From contig JAJDJB010000013.1 in the NCBI GenBank assembly GCA_030266985.1, positions 1 through 39,369 on the forward strand: a stretch of DNA of 39,369 nt, in the 5' to 3' direction. This DNA is from Synergistaceae bacterium OttesenSCG-928-D05. GTDB lineage: Bacteria > Synergistota > Synergistia > Synergistales > Synergistaceae. Below are positions 7,204-15,067 of this stretch, piece by piece. Within the stretch, counting starts at the first letter, position 1; each line of letters begins with the position of its first letter. The translations under genes were made by a program, and so were the position numbers. The notes under the pieces are model-generated. The model saw only the letters and a program-made list of their open reading frames with translations. It was not told where the DNA came from and searched no databases.

Positions 7204-8649
7204 ATGGTCGGTTTCGCGCTGCTCTGGATCGGATATGCCTTTTTCCTTCTTTTTATCGCGCGGCGCACGAAAAGCAGCGACGCGCTCCTTCCGGGCAGGG
7301 TTGGCGCGGCAGTGCAGGCGCTCGCTTACGTCGCGACTTATATTTCCGCCGTCGCTTTGGTTGGCTTCGGCGGGCTGTGTTATATGTTCGGCATGCAGAT
7401 GCTGCTGGTTGCAGCAGGCAACGTCTGGCTCGGCACGTGGTTCGTCTATAAATATCTCGCGTGGCCGACTCGCCTCTGGCAAAGGAAGCTCAATTCGCGC
7501 ACGCCAGCCGAACTTTTGTCCAAGGCTTATGAAGTGCCGCAGATGCAGGTCTTTCTCGGCCTGATATCTTCTCTTCTGCTCGTGGTTTACGGCTCCGCGG
7601 TCTTTAAGGGCGCCGCCGTTTTGGTCGCGGGCGTACTGCCGATTTCAGTGAACGCGGCGCTGCTCATCCTTGTCTGCGTCGTGGGAGTGAGCGTCGTGAT
7701 GGGCGGCCTGCGCGGCGTGCTTTACACGGAGGCGGTGCAGGGGCTTGTTATGATCGTGGGCGTCGGCGCGCTGCTGTTTGCGATTTTAAAAGCGGTCGGC
7801 GGACCGGTCGCCGGTATGCGTGCACTCGCAGCACTTCCGGCAACGCCCGCTGCGAACAAGGGTTTTATGGCGCTAAGCAGCGGCCCGGTTGGGCTTAATG
7901 TCATTTTCCTTTCGCTCGTGACGTCCGTCGGAATTTGGGCGCAGCCGCAGCTGATCCAGCGGCATTTCGCGCTGAGGAGCACGGCGGAGGCTTCCAAAAC
8001 GGCGCCGCTTGCTATGCTCGTGCTCTCCGTCGTAGTGGGCGGCGCGTACTTCGCAAGCGCGCTTTCCCGGCTCATTCTGGGCCCCGGGATCACAAACCCC
8101 GACGTCGTCATGCCGACGCTTGTGCATCAACTGCTTCCCGCGCTTGGGCAGCACGTTTTCGCGCTCGCGATTGTATCCGCTTCGCTCTCGACCGCTTCCG
8201 CGCTGCTGCATATCGCAAGCGGCAGTCTCGGGCGCGACGTTCTCGGCAAGCATCTCGAGGGCTGGTCGTGGCGGCTCGCGGTCATTTTGTGCACCGCGGC
8301 AAGCGGCGCGTTTGCGCTCAAGACGTCCAGCCTGATCGCCTTCATCTGCTCCACAAGCTGGACGCTGATTGCCTGCGCTATTTTGGTTCCCTACCTGGCG
8401 CTTCTGATCCAGGGGACGAAGGCGGGCGGGCGCGCCGCGTTCGCGTCTTCCGTCTGCGGATTTACCGGCGCAGTCCTCTGGTTTGCGTTCGGCTACGCTT
8501 CGACTTCGCTGAATATTTCGGGTTTCGCCGCGCCGGGGATTATCGGCGCGATGCACCCGATTTTGCCGGGCACGCTGGTTTCGTTCGCGATCTTCATGCT
8601 GCTCGCAAAAAATGAGGAGACCGTGCGAAACGGGTCTCCTGCTGTTTGA
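7204..8649 (+). CDS. sodium:solute symporter (SSS family), probable tyrosine/aromatic amino-acid importer
   Basis: A 481-residue inner-membrane protein with about 13 hydrophobic segments. The SSS core GSAVFKGAAVLVAGV, then VVMGGLRGVLYTEAVQGLVMIVG, matches the PanF/PutP family signature. It imports a solute with Na+. The substrate cannot be read from the protein. The Tyr-codon attenuator upstream makes tyrosine or a tyrosine-yielding compound the best guess. It forms one operon with the 31-residue protein at 7107. The last 12 codons are themselves a hairpin (8615-8640). Confidence 0.85.
   Translation: MVGFALLWIGYAFFLLFIARRTKSSDALLPGRVGAAVQALAYVATYISAVALVGFGGLCYMFGMQMLLVAAGNVWLGTWFVYKYLAWPTRLWQRKLNSRTPAELLSKAYEVPQMQVFLGLISSLLLVVYGSAVFKGAAVLVAGVLPISVNAALLILVCVVGVSVVMGGLRGVLYTEAVQGLVMIVGVGALLFAILKAVGGPVAGMRALAALPATPAANKGFMALSSGPVGLNVIFLSLVTSVGIWAQPQLIQRHFALRSTAEASKTAPLAMLVLSVVVGGAYFASALSRLILGPGITNPDVVMPTLVHQLLPALGQHVFALAIVSASLSTASALLHIASGSLGRDVLGKHLEGWSWRLAVILCTAASGAFALKTSSLIAFICSTSWTLIACAILVPYLALLIQGTKAGGRAAFASSVCGFTGAVLWFAFGYASTSLNISGFAAPGIIGAMHPILPGTLVSFAIFMLLAKNEETVRNGSPAV
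8615..8640. terminator. hairpin overlapping the symporter stop region
   Basis: Bases 8615-8622 and 8633-8640 form a perfect 8-bp stem. Only a short T-run (TTT) follows. It lies between two convergent genes and may act as a weak terminator for the symporter operon. Confidence 0.45.
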
Positions 8650-8665
8650 TCTTGGCGGCCTGCCG

Positions 8666-9061
8666 TCAGCTGATTACTTTCACGTAAAACCTTCTCGTCC
8701 GCGGGCCGTCGAATTCGCAGAAGTAGATCGTCTGCCACTGCCCAAGGACAAGTTTTCCGTTTTCGACGATTAGGGTCTCGGAGCATCCGACGACGCTTGA
8801 TTTTATGTGCGCGGCGGAGTTGCCTTCCGCGTGCAGAAACTCGCGCCTGTCCGGGAAAGCTTCGCGGAGGCCGAGCAGAAAATCGGGGCGCACGTCCGGG
8901 TCGTACCCTTCGTTGACGGTAATCGCGCCAGTGGTGTGCGGACAGTAGACAACGCATAAGCCATCTTTCACCGCGCTCGCGCGGACCGCCTCGCGTACTT
9001 TTTCGGTGACGTCGATTAGTTCTTCGCGCTTCGTCTCGATCAGAAATTCATGGAAGGTCAT
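8666..9061 (-). CDS. yjbQ: YjbQ family protein (UPF0047)
   Basis: A 131-residue small soluble protein with the family signature: CPHTTGAITVNEGYDPDV (metal-binding His and Glu region), HAEGNSAAHIKSS, and LGQWQTIYFCEFDGPR. The length is normal (about 130-140). Family members form trimers, and the E. coli protein has weak thiamine-phosphate synthase activity; its true role is unsettled. The start is 4 nt from the stop of the Lrp-type gene, so the pair is an operon. No thiamine gene is nearby. Confidence 0.9.
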   Translation of the reverse strand: MTFHEFLIETKREELIDVTEKVREAVRASAVKDGLCVVYCPHTTGAITVNEGYDPDVRPDFLLGLREAFPDRREFLHAEGNSAAHIKSSVVGCSETLIVENGKLVLGQWQTIYFCEFDGPRTRRFYVKVIS

Positions 9062-9064
9062 ACG

Positions 9065-9550
9065 TCACGCCTCATTTTCGATGCTTTTTCGCGGCGCGTG
9101 GATCAGTCCTTTTTTCGTGGAATCGGGCAGGACGACGCTCGTCGTGATTTTGCCGTGTTTGGAGAGCAGTACGAGCAGTTCCTGCAAAAATTCCAGTGTC
9201 GGGACCTGTATTTCCATTAAAAAATCGTTTGAGCCGGTGATTGACCAGCTTGAGATGACCTCCGGGATGTCCTTGATGAGTTCCCCTATTACGGGGTCCG
9301 GGTTTCCGTAGTTGGTTTGGAAATTCAGGAGCGCCGAGAATGAGTAACCGACTTTTCGCGGGTCGACCGTCGCGCGGTAGTCGACGATGATTCCCTCTTC
9401 TTCCATGCGCTTGACGCGTTCGATCGTAGCGGTGGGCGATAAGTTCACCTTTTCCGCAAGCTGTTTGAACGAGATGCGCGCGTTTTTCTGAAGTTCTTCG
9501 AGTATTTTCCAGCCCGTTTCGTCCATTGGCGTTACTTCTCTTTTGGCCAT
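9065..9550 (-). CDS. Lrp/AsnC-family transcriptional regulator
   Basis: 161 residues. The N-terminal helix-turn-helix is DETGWKILEELQKNARISFK to NLSPTATIERVKRMEEEGII, followed by an RAM ligand-binding domain (VGYSFSALLNFQT, ITGSNDFLMEIQV). Lrp-type proteins sense amino acids and often control the divergent neighbour. Here the divergent gene is dimethylargininase, and the shared intergenic region holds three phased copies of an AAACTAA motif (9602-9660). It is the first gene of an operon with yjbQ. Its effector may be arginine, citrulline or a related amino acid (inference). Confidence 0.9.
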   Translation of the reverse strand: MAKREVTPMDETGWKILEELQKNARISFKQLAEKVNLSPTATIERVKRMEEEGIIVDYRATVDPRKVGYSFSALLNFQTNYGNPDPVIGELIKDIPEVISSWSITGSNDFLMEIQVPTLEFLQELLVLLSKHGKITTSVVLPDSTKKGLIHAPRKSIENEA

Positions 9551-9601
9551 AACGTCCCCTCCGTGTAATAATCTGGTCTACTGTGCGGTATTAAAAATTA
9601 T

Positions 9602-9660
9602 AAACTAAGAAGTGGTGATTCTATATTTTTTCAAACTAAAAAAATCCTAAATTTTAGTTT
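9602..9660. promoter_or_regulatory. candidate Lrp-type operator, three phased half-sites
   Basis: AAACTAA occurs at 9602 and 9633 (31 bp apart, about three helical turns), and the inverted TTAGTTT at 9654-9660. The 9633-9641/9652-9660 pair forms a 9-bp palindrome with a 10-bp spacer. It lies between the divergent Lrp gene and ddaH in very AT-rich DNA, typical of an Lrp-family control region. Confidence 0.6.
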
Positions 9661-9744
9661 TTATCCTCTGTATTTTTTATTCGTAAGCCGATATATTTAT
9701 GACAAGATGAGGCTACCTCAGAACAGACAACGGAGGGATCGGAA

Positions 9745-10515
9745 ATGTTTAAAAACACAATCGTCAGAAGGCCGGCTAAGAGCATGATCGACGGTATCAC
9801 ATCGGCTCCCGAGCTCGGGAAACCGGATTACGCGCTGGCGCTGAAACAGCACGATAGTTATATCGAGGCGCTGAAAAAATGCGGCATCGAGGTCACGGTG
9901 CTCCCGGCACTCGAGGAATACCCCGACTCCTGTTTCGTGGAGGACGTTGCGGTCATCACGCGGAAGTGCGCGATCATCACCAACCCCGGCGCGGAGAGCC
10001 GGAACGGCGAAACGGCGGGGATACGGGAGACGATCGGACGGTTCTTCCCCGCGGAGAAGATCGAATTCATTACGGCGCCCGGAACGCTCGAGGGCGGAGA
10101 CGTGATGATGGTCGGCGATCATTTCTACGTTGGACGCTCCGCGCGCACGAACGAAGAAGGCATCCGGCAGTTCGTCGCGATTCTTGAAAGGCATGGTCTC
10201 TCCGGCTCGGAAGTTCCGCTCGAGCACGTGCTCCACCTGAAGACGGGCGTCAATTATATCGAGGACAACAACATGCTTGTTTCGGGTGAGTTTATTGACA
10301 AGCCGGATTTCGCGAAGTTCAATAAGATTCTCGTGCCGGAGGAAGAGGCCTACGCGGCAAACTGCATCTGGATCAACGGCAAGGTCATCGTGCCGGCGGG
10401 CTACCCGGCTGTCGAAAAGGCGGTGCGCGAAGCGGGTTACGAGGTGGTCGTGACGGATACTTCGGAATACCGGAAACTGGACGGCGGGCTGTCCTGCCTT
10501 TCGCTTCGCTTTTAA
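9745..10515 (+). CDS. ddaH: N(G),N(G)-dimethylarginine dimethylaminohydrolase
   Basis: A 256-residue pentein-fold enzyme that hydrolyses asymmetric dimethylarginine (and monomethylarginine) to citrulline plus dimethylamine or methylamine. Catalytic residues are all present at the expected spacing: D67 (FVEDVAV), E116 (TLEGGDV), H164 (HVLHLKTG) and the nucleophile C251 in the C-terminal LSCLSLRF. These sit two residues off the Pseudomonas enzyme (D66, E114, H162, C249). GGAGGG upstream of ATG 9745 supports the start. Methylarginines come from breakdown of eukaryotic proteins, so this fits a host-associated or protein-degrading niche. It is probably controlled by the divergent Lrp-type regulator. 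Confidence 0.9.
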   Translation: MFKNTIVRRPAKSMIDGITSAPELGKPDYALALKQHDSYIEALKKCGIEVTVLPALEEYPDSCFVEDVAVITRKCAIITNPGAESRNGETAGIRETIGRFFPAEKIEFITAPGTLEGGDVMMVGDHFYVGRSARTNEEGIRQFVAILERHGLSGSEVPLEHVLHLKTGVNYIEDNNMLVSGEFIDKPDFAKFNKILVPEEEAYAANCIWINGKVIVPAGYPAVEKAVREAGYEVVVTDTSEYRKLDGGLSCLSLRF

Positions 10516-10552
10516 CGATTCCGGCGGCACGCTTCTATATAAATTTCAAAAG

Positions 10553-10605
10553 AAAAAACGAGCCTCCGGTCAGCGGAACAGTCCGTGCCGGAAACTCGTT
10601 TTTTT
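10553..10605. terminator. bidirectional terminator between ddaH and the aminotransferase
   Basis: AAAAAACGAG at 10553-10562 pairs with CTCGTTTTTT at 10595-10604, and an inner stem closes the loop (TCCGG with CCGGA). A-rich and T-rich flanks allow termination on both strands for these convergent genes. Confidence 0.8.
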
Positions 10606-10626
10606 CGTTACCTGTTTTTTAATTTT

Positions 10627-11748
10627 TTAGAGCGTTTTCATAAAATCGGAGATCGCGGCGAGCCCTTCGCGAAGCACTTCGGCCTTCGGCGCGTAGCCGA
10701 TGCGGAAGTGTTTTTCGAACTCGAAGCAGCTTCCCGGCACGACGAACGCGCCGTTGTAATCGAACATTTTTTTGCAAAATGCTTCGGAATCCATGTCGGT
10801 TTCATATTTTATGAGCGCCGTGGTGCCCGATACGGGCTTCACAAAGCTGACGCCCGCCGTTTTTTCGACCCAGTCGGCAAGAATCTCGACGTTTTCGTTC
10901 ACAATCGCGAGGTTACGCGCGAGGATTTTGTCCCTGTTCCGCAGCGCCATCGTCGCGAGCGCGTCGTCGATCATGCCGCAGCTGATGATGTTGTAATCCC
11001 GGTGCTTGAAGCAGTCCGCGATGAAGTCTTTCGGCCCCGTGACCCAGCCGAGGCGCAGGCCCGCCAGCGAATAAACCTTGGACATGCTGGAGGTCGCGAC
11101 GCCGCGTTCGTAGATGTCGGTGATCGAAGGAATTTTGTAGCTCATTTTGTGTTCGAGTCCCCGGTAGACTTCGTCCACGTGCACCCACGCGCCGACTTTG
11201 TCCGCGATCGCCGCGATCTCGCGCAGCATTTTTTCGGAAAAGAGCGCGCCCGTCGGGTTGTTCGGCGTGTTCAGCACGATGAGTTTCGTCTTGCGGGAAA
11301 CGACGGAAGCAAGCTGCGTCATGTCGGGAAGGAAGTTCGTCTCTTCCGTGAGGCGCATCCGGTGAACGTTCGCGCCGAACGCCTCGGGAAGCGAGTAAAG
11401 CTGCTGGTAGGTCGGATAGATCGCGACGACTTCGTCGCCCGGTTCGACCAATGTAAAAAGCGACAGAAAATTCGCGCCGATGCCGCCGTTCGTGACGATC
11501 ACGTTCTCGGCGGTCTTCGGGGTGTGGTACAGCCCGCAGATTTCATCGCGCAGCGCGGCGCTTCCCGGTATCGCGCCGTAGGTGAGCTTCGTGCCGGCCA
11601 GTTTTTGAAAAAATGTATCCGTCTCGCCCGCCATTTCGAGCAATTCGCTCACAGTCAGCGACTCGACGCAGGTCTCCGCGATGTTGTACTTTGCGTCGTC
11701 CTCGTAGGTATTCATCCATTCTTCCACGCCAAATGCTTCGATGCGCAT
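10627..11748 (-). CDS. PLP-dependent class I/II aminotransferase
   Basis: 373 residues, fold type I. Visible motifs: NTPNNPTG (160-167), D192-E-V-Y195, the Schiff-base lysine K224 in SSMSKVYSLAGLRLGW, and the C-terminal Arg in HFRIGY. GGAGGGG precedes ATG 11748. Substrate is not evident. The family includes aspartate/alanine-type aminotransferases and the capreomycidine synthase VioD. Its position beside dimethylargininase and an Lrp-type regulator suggests an amino acid formed from arginine catabolism or an aromatic amino acid. It is transcribed alone from a TATAAT-bearing promoter. Confidence 0.85.
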   Translation of the reverse strand: MRIEAFGVEEWMNTYEDDAKYNIAETCVESLTVSELLEMAGETDTFFQKLAGTKLTYGAIPGSAALRDEICGLYHTPKTAENVIVTNGGIGANFLSLFTLVEPGDEVVAIYPTYQQLYSLPEAFGANVHRMRLTEETNFLPDMTQLASVVSRKTKLIVLNTPNNPTGALFSEKMLREIAAIADKVGAWVHVDEVYRGLEHKMSYKIPSITDIYERGVATSSMSKVYSLAGLRLGWVTGPKDFIADCFKHRDYNIISCGMIDDALATMALRNRDKILARNLAIVNENVEILADWVEKTAGVSFVKPVSGTTALIKYETDMDSEAFCKKMFDYNGAFVVPGSCFEFEKHFRIGYAPKAEVLREGLAAISDFMKTL

Positions 11749-11763
11749 AGAATCCCCTCCAAT

Positions 11764-11838
11764 GTGCTATCAATCTTTTTCTAATTATAGTTCGTTTTTA
11801 CGCTAGCGGGAAATAAAGAAAGATTGGTGCAATAGCAC
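11764..11838 (-). promoter_or_regulatory. promoter of the aminotransferase flanked by an interrupted inverted repeat
   Basis: On the minus strand a perfect TATAAT (plus coordinates 11784-11789) lies ahead of the gene; the -35 is poor. The two blocks GTGCTAT and CAATCTTT at 11764-11778 recur as exact complements at 11819-11826 and 11832-11838, with 5 extra bases in one arm. The arms bracket the -10 box, as expected for an operator or a regulated leader. Confidence 0.5.
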
Positions 11839-11869
11839 AAAAGAAACCCGGCTTGGGAGGCCGGGTTTC
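11837..11869 (-). terminator. intrinsic terminator of the PEP carboxykinase gene
   Basis: A perfect 10-bp stem (11843-11852 with 11860-11869) with a 7-nt loop. On the minus strand it is followed by a T-rich tail. Confidence 0.85.
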
Positions 11870-11892
11870 GAAGCTAGTGTGCCGAGATTTCT

Positions 11893-13554
11893 TTATTTTT
11901 TGAGGAACGCGGTGACTTTCTGGAGCGATTCGAGCGCATCCGGCGGGAGCGCGTCCATGCCGCCCTTTTCTTTTTCGCGCGATTTCACGAACTCCAGCCT
12001 GTCGTTCATGCGGTTTAGTACCTGCTGTTTGTAGGTCCAGTTTGTGAAATCGATGCTGAAGCCCGAAATTTCCATCGTCTGAAGGCCGGGGATGCCGCCG
12101 AACGGAACGAATTTCGCCCTGCGTTCGACGATCGACTCCAAGACGCCAAGCGTGTGTTTCGCTTCAACTTTTTTATCCATGAAAAATCCCGTGTTGAGGA
12201 TGAAGCACTCGACGCCGTCTTCGAAAAGCGCGCGGAAACGGATGTAGTCCATCGCGAGCGGGTAGGTACGGAACGGGTTCGCGTAGCTTTCGATGACCAG
12301 CGCGTCCGGGTCAACGCCCGGCGCAAGGTGCTCCGCGGTGGTTCTGCGCGTTGCGAGCGTCGCGCCCATGACGGACGCCAGCGCGGGGCCGTCCACCTTC
12401 AACACGGGCGGCAGCGTCGGGTCTTTCATGAGCCAGCAGATAGCGTTGAGCGGCTCGTCGATGCGGTCGATGCGGTTCGGCGACCAGAAGCGCGATTTGA
12501 CGGCGCGCCCGTTGCCGTTTCGGATGTCTTCGCTGACGACGATGCGCTTGCCTTCCGCGTTTTCCACGACGCCGCAGTTTTGCAGCGTGAGCAGGAATTT
12601 ATTATCTTCGCACCCCATCGGGTAGTCCTGCATTTTGTCGAAGTAAGCGGGTTCGAGCGCGATCGCGTATTTTTCCTTTACGTTGATGATGACCGCGTCG
12701 TCGTGCAGGACGGTAACGTCGTATTTGTTCTTATGTTTCGCGTGCGTAATCGTGGACTTACCGGAGCCGGAAAGCCCGAATACGGCGAGCACATACTTGT
12801 CGTCACTGCCGTCTTTGAGCGCGTAGCGCTTGAGGCCGCCGTGGCAGGATGCGTAGCCGTTGCGCGCGGCCGCGCCCCACGCGAGCGTCAGCGTGCCTTT
12901 TTTGAATTCGCCGAAGTAGCGCATGCCCAGGATGGCCGCGCAGTTCTGCTCGGGCGAGAAGAATGCCAGGCCGAGCGGGTAGTCGGGGTGACGCCAGTCC
13001 GGGTCCGCAAAGACGAAGAGTTCTCCGTCGTTTTCAAGCGGTCTCGATTCCGCGTACCGCGCCCTGTACTCGTCGTTCATGTACTGGAAGTTCAGCATCC
13101 AGCTGTACAGGCTGTTTTCGAACCCTTCCGGAAGCATGATGTTCGCCTTGACCATGAAATCTTCGTCAAGACCGATCACTGCCTGCGCATGGTAGAATTT
13201 TTTGTACCGCGCGCCGTACACCGCCTCGCGCACGACCGTGCAAAGGTTCGCGACAGGGACGTCGGGGTATCCGACGATACGCCGCGCGGCGGCACAGCGT
13301 CCGAATATCGCGCCGTCGTTAAACAGGAGTACGTTCGAATCTTCGGGAAGGCCCAACTCTTTGGGGCGGTGGACTGGCATGCCCGTCAGTTCTATCGTCC
13401 CGGGGCTGTTTTTTGCGAGTTCGTAAGCATGGTGCAGATCGTTCACGCGCACCACATTGTTACCGTAAAACGCCGTTTCGATCGTCGTTCTGACCGGAAT
13501 CGCGTTTAGCTTTTTGAACCGCGCCAGATCAGAAAAAAAGTCTTGCGTTGCCAT
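11893..13554 (-). CDS. pckA: phosphoenolpyruvate carboxykinase (ATP type)
   Basis: A 553-residue enzyme that interconverts oxaloacetate plus ATP with PEP, CO2 and ADP. P-loop GLSGSGKST at 260-268 (kinase-1), HDD at 284-286 (kinase-2), an adenine/PEP region near FWSPNRIDRID and a Mn-binding segment ending in the LAWGAAARNGYASCHGG stretch (about 224-240). The C-terminal half carries a PALASVMGATLATRRT segment where E. coli PckA has the SGYTAK region, so this belongs to a diverged subgroup. GGGAGG is placed well before ATG 13554. It is monocistronic, with a terminator downstream. In an amino-acid fermenter it may run toward oxaloacetate or toward gluconeogenesis. Confidence 0.85.
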   Translation of the reverse strand: MATQDFFSDLARFKKLNAIPVRTTIETAFYGNNVVRVNDLHHAYELAKNSPGTIELTGMPVHRPKELGLPEDSNVLLFNDGAIFGRCAAARRIVGYPDVPVANLCTVVREAVYGARYKKFYHAQAVIGLDEDFMVKANIMLPEGFENSLYSWMLNFQYMNDEYRARYAESRPLENDGELFVFADPDWRHPDYPLGLAFFSPEQNCAAILGMRYFGEFKKGTLTLAWGAAARNGYASCHGGLKRYALKDGSDDKYVLAVFGLSGSGKSTITHAKHKNKYDVTVLHDDAVIINVKEKYAIALEPAYFDKMQDYPMGCEDNKFLLTLQNCGVVENAEGKRIVVSEDIRNGNGRAVKSRFWSPNRIDRIDEPLNAICWLMKDPTLPPVLKVDGPALASVMGATLATRRTTAEHLAPGVDPDALVIESYANPFRTYPLAMDYIRFRALFEDGVECFILNTGFFMDKKVEAKHTLGVLESIVERRAKFVPFGGIPGLQTMEISGFSIDFTNWTYKQQVLNRMNDRLEFVKSREKEKGGMDALPPDALESLQKVTAFLKK

Positions 13555-13568
13555 CGGTATGCCTCCCG

Positions 13569-13598
13569 GATCATGGGCAGTGATTTTGCCGCATGATC
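13569..13598. promoter_or_regulatory. palindrome upstream of pckA
   Basis: GATCATG at 13569-13575 and CATGATC at 13592-13598 form a 7-bp inverted repeat about 15 bp before the pckA start codon. It could be an operator or a 5' UTR hairpin. The remaining AT-rich DNA to 13718 shows nothing I can name. Confidence 0.35.
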
Positions 13599-13718
13599 AT
13601 AATCGTATGAATCGCACAGCCATAGCTTACAACAATACGGGGAATTGGCAAGTGTTTTGTTACGTATTAAGTGAATTCTGAATATTACAATTATATTAAT
13701 CCTGTTTCGCCGCGGCAC

Positions 13719-13747
13719 TTGAACTCCGCACTGTTACAAAGTATAAT
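13719..13747 (+). promoter_or_regulatory. sigma70-type promoter, TTGAAC-17-TATAAT
   Basis: TTGAAC at 13719-13724 and TATAAT at 13742-13747 with a 17-nt spacer. It predicts a leader of about 150 nt before the epimerase start, containing a small stem (13786-13793/13799-13806) and the terminator at 13824. Confidence 0.75.
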
Positions 13748-13823
13748 ACGATTAATTGAATAAATGAGCTGCCTTATCTATCTGCCTGGCTGTCGCACAC
13801 AGTCAGTAATGTTAGAAAAGATC

Positions 13824-13874
13824 CGGCGCCCTTCAAAATCTGCACGAGCAGGTTTTAGAGGGCGCCGTTTTTTT
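13824..13874 (+). terminator. leader terminator (possible attenuator) ahead of the dipeptide epimerase operon
   Basis: A 9-bp GC-rich stem (13824-13832 with 13859-13867) with an inner AAAA.CTGC/GCAG.TTTT stem and seven T residues. It stands between a consensus promoter and the first gene on the same strand, so it would stop that transcript unless relieved. No leader peptide with a ribosome site was found, so the signal is unknown. Confidence 0.8.
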
Positions 13875-13904
13875 AGACCCAGTATTTGAAAGGAGGTGAA
13901 GAGT

Positions 13905-14993
13905 ATGAAGATTACCGACATAAAAATAGGTACCTTGAAAACTCCGCTTAAAACACCTTTTAAAACTGCCGTCCGGTGCGTCGACGAAATGGTCGAGGTT
14001 ATCGTAAAAATCGAGACGGACGCAGAGGTTTCCGGATGGGGCGCGGCGCCTCCAACGGCAAAAGTCACGGGCGATACGGTTGGTTCCATCGTCGGCGCGA
14101 TCGGCGACACGATCAGACCGCAGCTTTTGGGCGCAAATGCGGAAGAACTTGAGGACTGCCTTGCACGCCTCAACGACTCCATCAAGGGAAATACGAGCCC
14201 AAAAGCGGCCGTCGATATCGCGCTGCACGACCTTTGGGCACGTTCCATCGGCCGTCCCGCGTGGCAGCTTTTCGGCGGCTCCGGCAAACAAATCAAAACG
14301 GACGTCACGGTGAGCGTGGATACGCCGGAAAAGATGACCGCCGACGCCATCGCGGCGAAGGAAAGCGGTTTCGACACGATCAAGATTAAGCTCGGAATCG
14401 ATTCGGAGGTAGACCTGCTTCGGCTGCGGACGATCCGAAGCGCCGTCGGTGACGGGATGAAAGTCCGCATCGACGCGAATCAAGGCTGGACGCCGAAAGA
14501 AGCCGTTCGCCTGCTAGAGCACATCGAGAGCGAAGGGTTCAACATCGATATCGTGGAACAGCCGGTAAAAGCACACGACCTGAAAGGCATGGCCTTTGTC
14601 ACGCAACGCTCTCCCTTTCCCGTCGTCGCGGACGAAAGCTGCTGGGCGCCGGGCGACGCAATCAGAATTCTCGAAAGCGGCGCGGCGGATATGGTCAACA
14701 TCAAGCTCATGAAGTGCGGCGGTATCAAAGCGGCGCGACAGATCGTCGCGGTCGCGGACGCGATGGGTGCGAAGGCGATGATGGGCGTGATGCTGGAGGG
14801 AAGAATTTCCTCCGCTGCGGCCGTGCATCTGGCTTCCGCCTATGACACGATTACACGCGCCGACATCGACGGCCCGCTTTTGAGCAAAACGGACCCAACG
14901 AAGGGCGGTCCGCAGTACGACGGGGCCGTGATTACGCCGAACGCCACGCCGGGGTTTGGAGTCGAATCCGTTTCCGGTATAGAATGGCTGTAG
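13905..14993 (+). CDS. dipeptide epimerase (enolase superfamily, muconate-cycloisomerase subgroup)
   Basis: A 362-residue TIM-barrel enzyme with the full epimerase residue set: K160/K162 (TIKIKLG), metal ligands D190 (RIDANQGW), E218 (IVEQPV), D243 (VVADESCW), and K267 (NIKLMKCGG). The spacing matches the Bacillus L-Ala-D/L-Glu epimerase within one residue. It inverts the C-terminal residue of dipeptides, classically turning murein-derived L-Ala-D-Glu into L-Ala-L-Glu. ATG 13905 is preferred over GTG 13896 because AGGAGGTGA sits 5-6 nt before it. The operon continues with a permease and a beta-lactamase-fold hydrolase, suggesting uptake and use of peptides. The exact dipeptide cannot be read from sequence. 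Confidence 0.9.
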   Translation: MKITDIKIGTLKTPLKTPFKTAVRCVDEMVEVIVKIETDAEVSGWGAAPPTAKVTGDTVGSIVGAIGDTIRPQLLGANAEELEDCLARLNDSIKGNTSPKAAVDIALHDLWARSIGRPAWQLFGGSGKQIKTDVTVSVDTPEKMTADAIAAKESGFDTIKIKLGIDSEVDLLRLRTIRSAVGDGMKVRIDANQGWTPKEAVRLLEHIESEGFNIDIVEQPVKAHDLKGMAFVTQRSPFPVVADESCWAPGDAIRILESGAADMVNIKLMKCGGIKAARQIVAVADAMGAKAMMGVMLEGRISSAAAVHLASAYDTITRADIDGPLLSKTDPTKGGPQYDGAVITPNATPGFGVESVSGIEWL

Positions 14994-15067
14994 CAAAGAA
15001 GTTCGATCATGCGTTATGTTCTTATAACACAAATAAAAACGGATCAATATAAAAAGGAGGAGAAATT

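Noticed and set aside
10585-11784. 399-codon open frame antisense to the aminotransferase
   Set aside because: Shadow of the PLP enzyme, which is clearly coding; the antisense product has repetitive Arg/Asp/Val composition.
12154-13509. 451-codon open frame antisense to pckA
   Set aside because: Arg/Val-rich shadow typical of high-GC third positions of the true minus-strand gene; pckA has all its motifs.
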